This document shows positions 9,313 through 18,888 of a DNA stretch of 64,000 nucleotides, piece by piece (the first letter of the stretch is position 1; each line of letters starts with the position of its first letter). Under the pieces are notes generated by a model. The model was not told where the DNA came from. It did no database searches and was given only the letters and a program-made list of their open reading frames with translations. A program made the position numbers and the translations under genes. Origin of the DNA: an uncultured Duncaniella sp. (lineage in GTDB: Bacteria; Bacteroidota; Bacteroidia; Bacteroidales; Muribaculaceae); NCBI GenBank assembly GCA_910578515.1, contig CAJTQR010000001.1, positions 434,001-498,000 of the forward strand, given 5' to 3'.

Positions 9313-9687
9313 ATGAAAGAAGTAATTTCAACTACAGCAGCTCCTGCTGCCATCGGTCCTTACAGCCAAGCAATCAAATGCGGCAACATGCTTTTCTGCT
9401 CAGGTCAGATTCCTGTAAATCCAGAAACCGGAGAGATACCTGAGGGGATAAAAGCTCAGACAGCCCAATCACTCGCTAATGTGAAGGCTCTTCTTGCAGC
9501 TGCCGGCACAAGCATTGATAATGTGGTAAAAACCACAGTATTTCTCGCTGATATGGGTCTCTTCGGCGAAATGAATGCTGTATATGCCGAAACATTTACA
9601 GAACCCTTCCCCGCCCGTTCTGCAGTAGCAGTTCGAGAATTGCCAAAGCAGGTACTTGTGGAAATTGAAGTAATTGCAGCTCTTTAA
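9313..9687 (+). CDS. ridA: RidA family enamine/imine deaminase
   Basis: 124 residues, the typical length. The family pattern is complete: AIGPYSQAIKCG near the start, FCSGQIPVNPETGEI, NVVKTTVFLADM and the C-terminal PARSAVAVRELP, whose Arg binds the substrate carboxylate. RidA hydrolyses reactive 2-aminoacrylate and related imines made by PLP enzymes, forming a trimer in the cytoplasm. It is the last gene of the plus-strand run and is followed by a strong terminator at 9740-9768. Confidence 0.95.
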   Translation: MKEVISTTAAPAAIGPYSQAIKCGNMLFCSGQIPVNPETGEIPEGIKAQTAQSLANVKALLAAAGTSIDNVVKTTVFLADMGLFGEMNAVYAETFTEPFPARSAVAVRELPKQVLVEIEVIAAL

Positions 9688-9739
9688 AACTTCAGCTTTC
9701 ACAATTACTACCTAAAACTGTCTTTTGACAATAAAAAAG

Positions 9740-9775
9740 CCGGATGCACGGGATAACCATGCATCCGGTTTCAAT
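9740..9775. terminator. Bidirectional terminator between ridA and the HtrA gene
   Basis: A 9-bp perfect stem, CCGGATGCA (9740-9748) with TGCATCCGG (9760-9768), has an 11-base loop. An A-run lies on the left (9733-9738) and a T-rich stretch on the right, so it can end both converging transcripts. Confidence 0.8.
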
Positions 9776-9807
9776 TTATTATCTAAAAAGGAAACTCTCA
9801 AATTTTA

Positions 9808-11346
9808 TTATTCAGCTGGAGCCAAGTCAACAGCATAAATACCGCGTTTACCTGTGGGATAGAGTCCGCGGAGAATCATCACCTTCTCATCGCCATTGCC
9901 TTTCATGATTGACTTATAAATCTTTTCGACATCCTCTGGAGTGGAAACTCGAGTATCATTTATTGAATAGATTATAAATCCTTCACGCACACCTGCATCG
10001 CGGAAACTACCGGAACGGACGTCAACAACTTTTACACCATTGCTTATACCTAGATGTTTCAAGGTAGAATCATCGACCTTCTTGAATGCGCATCCTAAGT
10101 CAGTAAAGTCCGATGCCTTTGTCATATTCGTTGTGCCTTGGGTGTTAAGGAGCTTCACCTCAACGGTGAATGGTTTGTTATCACGAATATAACTTACCTT
10201 TATCTTATCACCAGGACGATACTTGGAAACCTGTTCCTGAAGTTGCGCAACATTGTCTGTAACCACATCGTTAATCTTGACAATAACGTCACCTTCGGTT
10301 ATGCCTGCTTCTTTTGCAGATGAACGGTCGCTAACACTACCAACATATACACCTTTGGTCACAGCGGTAATATCTTTTTCCTTAGCAATTTCATTGGTAA
10401 GGTCAGAAATCCCGATACCAAGCACTGCTCTTTGCACAGTACCAAACTGACGCAAATCACTTGCTATTTTTTTCACTATAGAAGTCGGTATAGCAAATGA
10501 ATAGCCAGCATAGTTACCGGTCTGACTATATATGGCAGTATTTATACCTATCAGTTCACCATGCAGATTTACCAAGGCACCTCCTGAGTTTCCGGGATTG
10601 ACAGCTGCGTCAGTCTGAATGTAAGCTTCAATACCCATTGGACGTCCCGAATGTGTAGCAGAACCTATGCTACGCGCCTTTGCTGATACAATACCAGTGG
10701 TCACAGTAGAAGTAAATCCAAACGGATTTCCCACAGCGAGCACCCATTCACCAACTTTCAGAGCATCACTATCTCCCATCGGAATGACTGGAAGGTCTTT
10801 TGCATCAATCTTTATCAAAGCCAAATCGGTCATTGAGTCAGAGCCTATCACAGTTGCATCAAAGGTACGGTTGTCGTTCAATGTCACCTCCAAACGTTCT
10901 GCATCATCTATCACATGATTGTTGGTCACTATGTAGCCATCAGAACTGATTATAACACCTGACCCCAACCCCATCTGCTGCTGTTTAGGTTGCTGCTGTT
11001 GCTGCTGACGGCGCTGGCCGCTGTTAGGACTTCCAAAGAAATATTCAAAGAAGGGGTCATTAAAGAAACCACCATTTCCTCCCTGTGAGTATCCTCGTGG
11101 AGTAGCATAACTCTTTATTGAGACAACGCCATTAATTGTATTTTCAGCCGCTGCAGTAAAATCTGTAGATTGCACTGGCGACTGTGACACCTGAAACAAT
11201 CCATTGACTGCATTCCCTCCATTATAGGAAGAAATAGTCTCCGAATTATCAGAGAAGAGCACTTGCTTCATGGCTACAGTAGTAGCTACCGAACCTAAGA
11301 TAGCCGACCCTGTGGCAAGTAAAATGATTTTGCCGGATAATTTCAT
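9808..11346 (-). CDS. HtrA/Do-family periplasmic serine protease with two PDZ domains
   Basis: 512 residues. An N-terminal hydrophobic segment (about 8-27) is a signal peptide or anchor. A Gln-rich stretch lies at 113-124, then the trypsin-like domain with catalytic His144 (TNNHV), Asp174 (TDLALIKI) and Ser254 (GNSGGAL). Two PDZ domains follow, at about 305-395 and 415-505. Such proteases degrade or refold misfolded envelope proteins. The 245-base gap to the divergent NlpC/P60 gene should hold its promoter, but I found no clear TAnnTTTG on the minus strand. It could be called DegP or DegQ; the sequence does not decide. Confidence 0.93.
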   Translation of the reverse strand: MKLSGKIILLATGSAILGSVATTVAMKQVLFSDNSETISSYNGGNAVNGLFQVSQSPVQSTDFTAAAENTINGVVSIKSYATPRGYSQGGNGGFFNDPFFEYFFGSPNSGQRRQQQQQQPKQQQMGLGSGVIISSDGYIVTNNHVIDDAERLEVTLNDNRTFDATVIGSDSMTDLALIKIDAKDLPVIPMGDSDALKVGEWVLAVGNPFGFTSTVTTGIVSAKARSIGSATHSGRPMGIEAYIQTDAAVNPGNSGGALVNLHGELIGINTAIYSQTGNYAGYSFAIPTSIVKKIASDLRQFGTVQRAVLGIGISDLTNEIAKEKDITAVTKGVYVGSVSDRSSAKEAGITEGDVIVKINDVVTDNVAQLQEQVSKYRPGDKIKVSYIRDNKPFTVEVKLLNTQGTTNMTKASDFTDLGCAFKKVDDSTLKHLGISNGVKVVDVRSGSFRDAGVREGFIIYSINDTRVSTPEDVEKIYKSIMKGNGDEKVMILRGLYPTGKRGIYAVDLAPAE

Positions 11347-11576
11347 ATTTTTATTTTTGTTTATGTGATTGAACTTTTATCAATAATTAAATCCATCCCT
11401 GGTAATGACTGGATTCATTCATTAGACTGCAAATATCATGCAATGTTACATAGTGAACAAGCAAGTTTAAACAATTTTAAGAGGAAGTATTCCATTTTAA
11501 GATATATTTACCAGACAAATCTCCCATCTGCCAATAAAAACTGACAACACCATGGCATAATCCAAATGATTATTCG

Positions 11577-11584
11577 TAATTTTG
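11577..11584 (+). promoter_or_regulatory. Possible -7 box directly at the NlpC/P60 gene start
   Basis: TAATTTTG ends only 7 bases before the ATG at 11592. If used, the transcript would have almost no leader. No good TTTG is seen 20 bases upstream, so this is tentative. Confidence 0.35.
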
Positions 11585-11591
11585 CCATATC

Positions 11592-12485
11592 ATGAAAAAA
11601 CAATCTCGATTCATTCCATATATCCTGCCAATTTTCGCTATGTTAGCCGTATCATGCGGTTCATCGCGCAACACAGCCGTACTGGTCAAAAAAAGCACGG
11701 TTGGAGGCGAATCCATTTCAAAAAACCAGACAGTCTCAATTCCCAGCACATTAGCTCCGCAGTCACAAGCGCTTCTCAAAGAAGCCAGCCAATGGCTTGG
11801 AACTCCATATAAATATGGTGGCACTGATAAAGGCGGCGTTGACTGCTCAGGTCTTGTGTTAAAAGTATACCAGTCTGCATTGGCAATCAATCTCCCCAGA
11901 AATTCCAAAGCCCAGTCAGATTACTGCACTCCCACCTCAAAAAAAGAACTTGTACCTGGCGACCTGCTATTTTTTGCCACCGGCAGAGGCAAAAATATTT
12001 CTCATGTAGGTATCTTTATCGGCGACAACCGCATGATTCATTCCTCTACCTCCAAAGGTGTAATTATAAGCGACATCAATGCCGATTATTATATACGCAC
12101 ATTCACCGGTTCAGGCAAAGTGGAAAAATATCATGCCATGATAAATAATTCAGACGGATTGCAATACGATGTCAATTCAATACCATTCGAAAGCCCGTCT
12201 ACTCCTATAGAGCATCCCATTGCCGCCACTTCTGATACCAACATGGAACAAAACAATGAAGTTGTTCCAATTAAATATACACCAACAAGCTCTTTACCAG
12301 TCAAAAAGACACCCTCACAACAGACTTCTTCTGCAAAAAATTCGACGGTTCAACAGCCCTCAAAGCCAATAAACGTAGCAAAAAGTACCGGGTCCACTCA
12401 GAAAGAAATCACAGCTGAAGATGCCAGGGCAAGTGTACTCAACTCTATCATAGAGCAAAAATTAGACTCAATATACAGCAAATAA
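11592..12485 (+). CDS. NlpC/P60 family lipoprotein (cell-wall peptidase)
   Basis: 297 residues. The lipobox LAVSC puts the lipidated Cys at 22. An NlpC/P60 domain covers about 60-170 with catalytic Cys85 (GGVDCSGLV), His138 (NISHVGIF) and a third polar residue His150. These papain-like enzymes cut the gamma-D-Glu to diamino acid bond in peptide stems. Residues 190-275 are Pro/Ser/Thr-rich and probably disordered, an unusual long tail compared with single-domain Spr-like enzymes. The M16-like gene follows after 12 bases, so they are likely one operon. Confidence 0.9.
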   Translation: MKKQSRFIPYILPIFAMLAVSCGSSRNTAVLVKKSTVGGESISKNQTVSIPSTLAPQSQALLKEASQWLGTPYKYGGTDKGGVDCSGLVLKVYQSALAINLPRNSKAQSDYCTPTSKKELVPGDLLFFATGRGKNISHVGIFIGDNRMIHSSTSKGVIISDINADYYIRTFTGSGKVEKYHAMINNSDGLQYDVNSIPFESPSTPIEHPIAATSDTNMEQNNEVVPIKYTPTSSLPVKKTPSQQTSSAKNSTVQQPSKPINVAKSTGSTQKEITAEDARASVLNSIIEQKLDSIYSK

Positions 12486-12497
12486 AATTGCTAACCC

Positions 12498-13772
12498 ATG
12501 AATCGAACCATAGCACCATACATTCATAATTTCGGAACATTGACTCTCCCAGAAGTAGGCCGGACTGTATTATCCAATGGAATAACAATACATACAATCA
12601 GCGGCGGAGAAAATGATGTGAACCGTCTCACCATAACCCTACCTGGAGGTGAGGCTGAATCGCCAAAAGCAGGATTATGTTCACTCGCCACCTCGATGTT
12701 GCTTGAAGGTACTCTTTACCATACCGGTGAGGAAATAGCCAATATACTTGAGTATAATGGGGCATGGATTAACACTTCCACTTCCACCCATCATTCCTCC
12801 ATTACCTTATATAGCCTCAATAACCGTCTCCCAGCCATCATAGATTTGCTTGTCGAATTAGTGGACCACTCCTGTTTCCCCGATGATGCATTAAATATGA
12901 TAAAAAAAAGACGTATCTCAAAAATTGAAATTGACAGAGAGAAGGTAACCTACCATTCCGGAGCTGCTATCCGTAGGATGATTTATGGAGAGAACCACCC
13001 ATTGGCACAAGCTGAGACTCCGAAAACAATCGCAGAAATAACAGCTGATGAATTAAAACATTTTCACCACAGCAGGCTTGATACAAACAACGTGCATATA
13101 TTCCTCGCAGGGAAAATCACGCCTGAGATTATGGCACTAATCACGACTTCTTTCTCCAAAGTTCACTCCGAGCAGAAATTCAATCTCTCTCCATTGTCTT
13201 TCCCAACAATCAGCTCACCTCAAAAAGAGGTCATATCACGCCCCGGCAGTCTTCAGAGTGCCATCAACATGGCGATTCCATCTGTTGGTCGCTCTAATCC
13301 CGACTTTGTCCCCTTGCGAGCAGCAGTAACGGCTTTCGGCGGGTATTTCGGAAGTCGCCTCATGCTTAACATCCGGGAAGACAAGGGTCTAACATATGGA
13401 ATATCATCCTATCTGCTTGGTTATAAGAACAAAAGTTTCATATATATAGCCACACAAACCGATTGTTCAAAAACTCCTATTGTAATAGAAGAAATATATA
13501 ACGAAATTGAGCGGCTAAAGAATCCGGCAACATATACCGAAGATGAGATAATACGCCTGAGTCAATTCCAATTGTCAAATCTTGCGTCAGTGCTCGATTC
13601 ACCATTCTCTGTGATGGATTTATATCAAACAGGAATTATCGCTGACACTACCCCTGATTATTTTGACCGGCAACAAAAGCTCGCGCACAATCTCACCCCC
13701 GAACTTTTAGCCAATATGGCTAACAAATATTTTGACACGGAACAAATATGCACAGCCATTGCCGGTGCATAA
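12498..13772 (+). CDS. M16-family (insulinase-like) protein lacking the zinc motif
   Basis: 424 residues with the two-lobed M16 layout and the C-terminal family motif REDKGLTYG near 292. Where active members carry HxxEH, this protein has LATSMLLEGT (near 55-64), with neither His nor Glu, so metal binding looks lost. It resembles the non-catalytic partner subunit found in two-subunit M16 proteases, and no active M16 partner lies nearby. There is no signal peptide, so it would be cytoplasmic. A structural or regulatory role is inferred; the family call is firm. Confidence 0.83.
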   Translation: MNRTIAPYIHNFGTLTLPEVGRTVLSNGITIHTISGGENDVNRLTITLPGGEAESPKAGLCSLATSMLLEGTLYHTGEEIANILEYNGAWINTSTSTHHSSITLYSLNNRLPAIIDLLVELVDHSCFPDDALNMIKKRRISKIEIDREKVTYHSGAAIRRMIYGENHPLAQAETPKTIAEITADELKHFHHSRLDTNNVHIFLAGKITPEIMALITTSFSKVHSEQKFNLSPLSFPTISSPQKEVISRPGSLQSAINMAIPSVGRSNPDFVPLRAAVTAFGGYFGSRLMLNIREDKGLTYGISSYLLGYKNKSFIYIATQTDCSKTPIVIEEIYNEIERLKNPATYTEDEIIRLSQFQLSNLASVLDSPFSVMDLYQTGIIADTTPDYFDRQQKLAHNLTPELLANMANKYFDTEQICTAIAGA

Positions 13773-13821
13773 TCATAGTCAAAAACAATATTATATTCAT
13801 GCTATTTTCACCACAAATTTG

Positions 13822-13829
13822 TAACTTTG
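13822..13829 (+). promoter_or_regulatory. -7 box for the GT2-folB-cobW run
   Basis: TAACTTTG lies 20 bases before the ATG at 13849. The -33 region at about 13798 is only a weak match. The position fits a short leader. Confidence 0.45.
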
Positions 13830-13848
13830 TAGCCTAAATAGCAAAAAT

Positions 13849-15027
13849 ATGTTTGAAATAGAGTTAACGCCGACAATTATAGCACTTTACTCTGCCTTAG
13901 CAGTTTGTTTCATATATCTCCTATTAGGTTTTCGTCATTATATCACCTCGGTAACCCGTAAAGTTGCACTCGATAACAATACTCCGATTCCGGACTTACC
14001 AGACAATTATCCATCGGTCTCAGTAATAGTCTATTCCGAGGATGATGCGCAGAATCTGGAAATCTTACTTCCTCAGATACTTGAACAAGAATACCCCGGA
14101 TTGATGGAAGTAATAGTTGTCAACGATGGTGCCATCGGCTCTACAAAAGATGTAATCGCACGTCTTGAGCAGAACTATTCAAATCTTTACATGACGTTCA
14201 CGCCACTTGAATCACGTTCGCTTTCAAGAAAGAAATTAGCGATAACCTTAGGCATAAAAGCTGCACGCTTTGAGACAGTAATGCTCACCACCGGAAACTG
14301 CCGCATAAGCTCGAGAACATGGCTAAAATCAATGATGCGTCATTTCGCTGCAGGTAAAGAAATTGTAATTGGCTATGCTACACCGATTGCAGCCGAAGAC
14401 GCCACGAATGGAATCAAACGCCGCCATTCTTTCGATACTGTTTGGACTGCCATCGAATATCTTTCATGGGCTATTGCGGGCAGACCCTACAGGGGCAGCT
14501 GTCATAACCTCGCATATAAACGAAGCGTTTTTTTCAAGAACAAAGGTTTCTCAAAATCATTAAACCTTAAGTTCGGAGATGATGACATATTCGTCAATGA
14601 AGTTGCCAACGGAGACAATACCGCTACAGAACTATCCACAGACTCAATAGTCGAAATAGCAGAAACCAATCCATCGGCAGCCTTCAAACGCGGGAAATTA
14701 CGTTATGATTACACTGCTAAGAAACTAAAGACATCAGCCAGATTATTTTTCAGCACATGTAGCTGGGCTTGGTGGATAGCATTAGGATGCGCTATTGCTG
14801 TTTCAATCATCGGTCTACCATCTTTTATTCCCTTGATTATATCAGCCACACTAATCATCTCACTATATCTTACACTGATGATAGCATGGAAAAAAGCTTC
14901 TGTATCAATTGGTGGCAGACCGTTATTCCTCACATTTCCTTGGTTTATGTGCTATCATCCTGTATTCAATCTGTATTATAGAATTAAAGGATATTTCAAA
15001 CGCGGGAATAACTTGACTTGGATATAA
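13849..15027 (+). CDS. Glycosyltransferase family 2, membrane-anchored
   Basis: 392 residues. An N-terminal transmembrane helix (about 8-28), a GT-A fold domain from about 50 (PSVSVIVYSEDD, VIVVNDGA) and two C-terminal hydrophobic segments (about 300-355) give the layout of membrane GT2 enzymes. The acceptor-side motif is FGDDDIFVNEVA near 242. It probably transfers a sugar from a nucleotide donor on the cytoplasmic side of the membrane; donor and acceptor are unknown. Its end is 7 bases from folB. Confidence 0.85.
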   Translation: MFEIELTPTIIALYSALAVCFIYLLLGFRHYITSVTRKVALDNNTPIPDLPDNYPSVSVIVYSEDDAQNLEILLPQILEQEYPGLMEVIVVNDGAIGSTKDVIARLEQNYSNLYMTFTPLESRSLSRKKLAITLGIKAARFETVMLTTGNCRISSRTWLKSMMRHFAAGKEIVIGYATPIAAEDATNGIKRRHSFDTVWTAIEYLSWAIAGRPYRGSCHNLAYKRSVFFKNKGFSKSLNLKFGDDDIFVNEVANGDNTATELSTDSIVEIAETNPSAAFKRGKLRYDYTAKKLKTSARLFFSTCSWAWWIALGCAIAVSIIGLPSFIPLIISATLIISLYLTLMIAWKKASVSIGGRPLFLTFPWFMCYHPVFNLYYRIKGYFKRGNNLTWI

Positions 15028-15034
15028 TGGGATT

Positions 15035-15388
15035 ATGATAGGAACAATAGAAATAAACGGTCTAAAATTATTCGCGCGTCACGGAGTATACGATTTTGAA
15101 CGTGCTAATGGCAATACATTTGAAATCACGGCACACCTGCGCTACCCGATAGATAAAGCTATGGACTCAGATGACCTGAGTCAAACACTCAATTATGCTG
15201 AGGCTGTAGAAATAATCCGCAAAATTATGGCTACGCCATCGGATTTACTTGAAAATGTAGCTTACCGAATCTATTCGGAACTCACTACTCACTATCCTCT
15301 CATTTCCGGCGGTCTTATCAAGGTAGCTAAACTTAATCCACCCATCGATGCAAAAATGGATGATGTGGCGGTACGAATTGAATGGTGA
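15035..15388 (+). CDS. folB: Dihydroneopterin aldolase FolB
   Basis: 117 residues, normal for the family. It begins IEINGLKLFARHGVYDFE, with the conserved HG and a following Glu, carries LNYAEAVEII and SDLLENVAYRI, and ends with AKLNPPID before the last strand, where the catalytic Lys sits. The enzyme converts dihydroneopterin to hydroxymethyl-dihydropterin and glycolaldehyde in folate synthesis. It lies 7 bases after the GT2 gene and 42 before the CobW-like GTPase. Confidence 0.92.
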   Translation: MIGTIEINGLKLFARHGVYDFERANGNTFEITAHLRYPIDKAMDSDDLSQTLNYAEAVEIIRKIMATPSDLLENVAYRIYSELTTHYPLISGGLIKVAKLNPPIDAKMDDVAVRIEW

Positions 15389-15430
15389 CAGATTTTAAAC
15401 AACTTTGATTAATATAATTTAGAATTCAAT

Positions 15431-16696
15431 ATGACTCCTATACTACTATTGACCGGCTATCTCGGTAGCGGCAAAACTACACTTGTTAACCACATCCTCA
15501 CTAACGAACGTGGAATACGTTTCGCTGTGATTGTGAATGATATCGGTGAAGTCAATATCGATGCTGACCTTATACAGCGTGGCGGCGTAGTGGACAGCAA
15601 GGACGATTCACTGGTTGCCCTTCAAAACGGCTGCATATGTTGTACCCTCAAGATGGACCTTGTAAAACAGATTGAGGATATCATGGCAATGGGCAAGTTT
15701 GATTATATCGTCATAGAAGCAAGCGGAATATGCGAACCCGCACCTATCGCTCAAACCATCTGTTCAATTCCACAAATGGGCGAAGGATACCTTAAGTTCG
15801 GAATTCCCAAACTTGATTGCATCGTAACAGTAGTTGATGCGCTACGTCTGCAAGATGAATTTGCATGTGGCGAGAGTCTGACAAAAGATAATCTTGATGA
15901 TGAGGATATTGAGAATCTCATCATTCAGCAGATAGAATTCTGCAATATAATCCTACTTAACAAATCTTCTGAGGTTTCGGATAGCGAACGCAACCGAATC
16001 AAAGCTATCATCCGTGCAATACAACCTAAAGCTGAAATAATCGAATGCGATTATGCCGACGTTGACATAACGCGTCTCATAAACACCAATCTTTTCAAAT
16101 TTGAGAAAGTAGCAACCTCTGCCGCTTGGGTAGAGCAAATTGAAAAACCAATTGAGGAGCTTGAGGAAGAAGAACATCAGCATCACGGACACCATCACCA
16201 CCATGAACATGAGCATGAGCACGAGCACGAACACGAGCACGAGCACCATCATCATGAACACGAGCATGGGGAAAATTGCACATGCGGATGCCATCATCAC
16301 CATCATCATGGTGAAGGGGAAGCAGAGGAATATGGCATAAGCACATTTGTCTATTTCCGCCGCCCGGCTTTTGACCTGAATAAGTTCGACCACCTTGCAG
16401 CCCGCAACTGGCCTGCTGGAATAATCCGTTCTAAAGGTATTTGCTATTTCAGCAATAATCCGGACATGTCTTATCTATTTGAAAGCGCTGGCAAACAAAA
16501 ACAGCTCCGAGAAGCTGGAATGTGGTTCGCCACCGCTCCTGAAGAGGAATTTGAGGAGCTTGTAGCCCAAGACCCTGGAATCCTCAAAGACTGGGATGAA
16601 GACTATGGTGACCGAATGATAAAGATAGTGTTCATCGGACAACATCTTGACAAAGCTGCCATAACCAAAGCATTGGATTCCTGTCTGGATATTTAA
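15431..16696 (+). CDS. CobW/COG0523 metal-chaperone GTPase with a large His/Glu insert
   Basis: 421 residues. Walker A is GYLGSGKTT at 9-17, the family metal site is GCICCTL (Cys68, Cys70, Cys71), switch region EASG lies near 96, and NKSS near 179 is the base-recognition motif. Residues 248-294 are almost pure His and Glu with a CTCGC pentad, then the CobW C-terminal domain follows. Proteins of this group hand zinc or cobalt to client enzymes with GTP; the His-rich loop should bind several metal ions. The coding DNA of the insert is a run of CACGAG-like hexamers. folB lies just upstream. Confidence 0.92.
   Translation: MTPILLLTGYLGSGKTTLVNHILTNERGIRFAVIVNDIGEVNIDADLIQRGGVVDSKDDSLVALQNGCICCTLKMDLVKQIEDIMAMGKFDYIVIEASGICEPAPIAQTICSIPQMGEGYLKFGIPKLDCIVTVVDALRLQDEFACGESLTKDNLDDEDIENLIIQQIEFCNIILLNKSSEVSDSERNRIKAIIRAIQPKAEIIECDYADVDITRLINTNLFKFEKVATSAAWVEQIEKPIEELEEEEHQHHGHHHHHEHEHEHEHEHEHEHHHHEHEHGENCTCGCHHHHHHGEGEAEEYGISTFVYFRRPAFDLNKFDHLAARNWPAGIIRSKGICYFSNNPDMSYLFESAGKQKQLREAGMWFATAPEEEFEELVAQDPGILKDWDEDYGDRMIKIVFIGQHLDKAAITKALDSCLDI
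16200..16310 (+). repeat. Hexanucleotide (His-Glu) repeat tract inside the CobW-like gene
   Basis: CATGAG/CACGAG/CACGAA units repeat without interruption around 16202-16266, then a His-codon run lies near 16292-16310. The period of six keeps frame if the tract changes length. Confidence 0.85.
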
Positions 16697-16722
16697 TCGC
16701 CCATAGCCAATATTGTATTTCT

Positions 16723-18516
16723 ATGAAACCCTACCTGCAAGTCGAAGATTTAACTAAAAGCTACGGTGACCGTATACTTTTTGACTCAATCACTTTTGGC
16801 GTTAACGAAGGTGATAAAATCGGTATAATCGCCAAAAATGGGACCGGCAAAACCACGCTTTTGAAATTGCTTTCTGGCGAAGAAGCGCCTGATAGCGGCA
16901 CAGTAATCTACCGCAACGATTTGCGGGTGGGCTTCCTCCAGCAGACGCCGACATTTATAAAAGGGAAAACAATTGTCGAGAATCTCATAACATCAATTCC
17001 TGAACATGACCATGAGGAATGGGCAAAGGAGGACCAGGTAAAGCAAATGCTTTCTCAGCTTGGGATTGACAATCCCGATGCAGAGCTTGACCACCTGTCC
17101 GGTGGACAGTTAAAGCGTATCGCGCTGGCTCAGGTACTATTGAGTTCACCCGATTTGCTTATACTTGATGAACCCACCAATCACCTTGATATCTCAGCGA
17201 TAGAGTGGCTTGAAAATTATCTATCGCGCCAACGCATCACTCTGCTTATGGTCACTCACGACCGATATTTCCTTGACCGTGTGTGCAACAAGATAATAGA
17301 AATCGACATGAAGCAGATATTTACCTACGAAGGTAATTTCGATTATTATTTGCGCAAACGCGCTGAACGAATCGAAGCGTTGACAGGGGAACTCGCCAAA
17401 ATAAAGAATACATTGCGCAAAGAGCAGGAATGGATGAGACGGCAACCGCAAGCAAGAGCCGGAAAAGCCAGATACCGCATAAATGCTTTTTATGACCTTA
17501 AAGAGAAAGCCAGAGCACGCTATGATGAAAAAAATATCAATCCCAATGAAATAAAGTCATCATACATTGGCTCTAAAATTTTCGAGGCGGAAAAAGTATG
17601 TAAAAAATTTGGAGACAAGGTCATACTTGATGATTTTACATATACATTCGCCAGATATGAAAAAGTAGGGATAGTTGGTGGTAACGGTGTTGGGAAATCG
17701 ACATTTGTCAAAATGCTTCAAGGACTTCTTAAGCAAGATAGCGGCGAATGGAATGTAGGAGAAACAGTAAGATTCGGATACTATTCGCAGGAGGGATTGC
17801 AATTGCCAGAAGGGAAGAAGGTAATTGATGCTATCACTGACATCACAGAAGATGTAGTCGTTAATGGGACCACTCATTATACTCCGATGCAATTTCTCAC
17901 TCGATTCCTTTTCTCCCCTGCCGACCAGCAGAAATATATATCGACATTAAGTGGTGGTGAAATGCGCCGACTACATCTCGCGGCGGTACTCATCAAACAA
18001 CCCAATTTCCTAATACTTGATGAGCCCACAAACGACCTGGATATCATGACACTTGCTATCCTTGAGGGATATCTCCAGAATTTCAAAGGATGTGTAATTG
18101 TAATATCCCACGACCGTTTCTTCCTCGACTCAATCGTTGACCATCTATTTGTAATGGAAGGGAATGGAATTATCAAAGATTTCCCGGGAAATTACACGGA
18201 TTATCGCAACTACATTAAGGAGCAACGCTCTCTTCAAGCGCAATCAGCCAATAGCGAAAAAAATGTCCAAACAGGCGCTCCCAAAAGAGAAACATCTCAA
18301 CGTGCACAAAAATTAACTTATAAGGAGAAAAAAGAATTTGAAGCTCTCACAGTAGAAATAGACACTCTTACAACCGAGAAAAACGAACTGGAGGCTTTAT
18401 TCAATTCTGGTTGTGAGATTAACGATGTTGCGGAGAAGGCTACGCGCTACAGCGAGTTGAAAGAATTGCTTGATGAGAAAGAGATGAGATGGCTGGAACT
18501 TTCCGAAAAAGCCTGA
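16723..18516 (+). CDS. ABC-F family ATPase (Uup-like)
   Basis: 597 residues with two nucleotide-binding domains and no membrane segment. NBD1: KNGTGKTT Walker A near 38, signature LSGGQLKR near 127, Walker B LLILDEPTNHLD. The ABC-F linker lies at about 220-275. NBD2: GGNGVGKST near 320, signature LSGGEMRR, LILDEPTNDLD. A C-terminal coiled coil (about 530-597) fits the Uup group. Such proteins act on ribosomes or on branched nucleic acids; which applies here cannot be read. It abuts the TPR gene tail to tail with no gap. Confidence 0.92.
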   Translation: MKPYLQVEDLTKSYGDRILFDSITFGVNEGDKIGIIAKNGTGKTTLLKLLSGEEAPDSGTVIYRNDLRVGFLQQTPTFIKGKTIVENLITSIPEHDHEEWAKEDQVKQMLSQLGIDNPDAELDHLSGGQLKRIALAQVLLSSPDLLILDEPTNHLDISAIEWLENYLSRQRITLLMVTHDRYFLDRVCNKIIEIDMKQIFTYEGNFDYYLRKRAERIEALTGELAKIKNTLRKEQEWMRRQPQARAGKARYRINAFYDLKEKARARYDEKNINPNEIKSSYIGSKIFEAEKVCKKFGDKVILDDFTYTFARYEKVGIVGGNGVGKSTFVKMLQGLLKQDSGEWNVGETVRFGYYSQEGLQLPEGKKVIDAITDITEDVVVNGTTHYTPMQFLTRFLFSPADQQKYISTLSGGEMRRLHLAAVLIKQPNFLILDEPTNDLDIMTLAILEGYLQNFKGCVIVISHDRFFLDSIVDHLFVMEGNGIIKDFPGNYTDYRNYIKEQRSLQAQSANSEKNVQTGAPKRETSQRAQKLTYKEKKEFEALTVEIDTLTTEKNELEALFNSGCEINDVAEKATRYSELKELLDEKEMRWLELSEKA

Positions 18517-18780
18517 TTAAGGATTGTACAAGTCAGGATTAAAGAAATTAGCCACATCATACGCCATCTCCAATGCCTTTGACGCAGGACTGTCAGGGTT
18601 GATACTTTGCGCTTTTGCATAGTCTCCCATAGCGGCACTTCTGTCACCCATGCGCCAATATAACTTTCCACGTCTAAAGTAAAGTTCATCTGACTCTGGA
18701 TTGCCGTCAATCATCTGATTGATGAGTGTTAACGCTCCTTGTATATTATTTTCTGATACCAATTTATCAATCTTATCCAT
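18517..18780 (-). CDS. Small TPR-repeat protein
   Basis: 87 residues, about two tetratricopeptide repeats: ISEN-type helix, then SDELYFRRGKLYWRMGDRSAAMGDYAKAQSI, whose Gly/Ala/Tyr pattern fits TPR, and a short C-terminal helix. There is no signal peptide. It probably acts as an adaptor; partners are unknown. It converges exactly on the ABC-F gene (stop codons adjacent), so no terminator separates them. Confidence 0.75.
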   Translation of the reverse strand: MDKIDKLVSENNIQGALTLINQMIDGNPESDELYFRRGKLYWRMGDRSAAMGDYAKAQSINPDSPASKALEMAYDVANFFNPDLYNP

Positions 18781-18888
18781 ATAGAATCTATTTATAACGC
18801 AAAACTAATAAAACTATTCATATTTAGTAACTTTTGTATCTAAATTTATGTTCTATAATTATACTTACTAATTATAACGTTACAAAAT

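Noticed and set aside
15953..16393. Minus-strand open frame of 146 codons, very rich in Met and Val
   Set aside because: It is the antisense of the His/Glu repeat in the CobW gene (CAC/CAT read backwards as GTG/ATG); no other coding sign.
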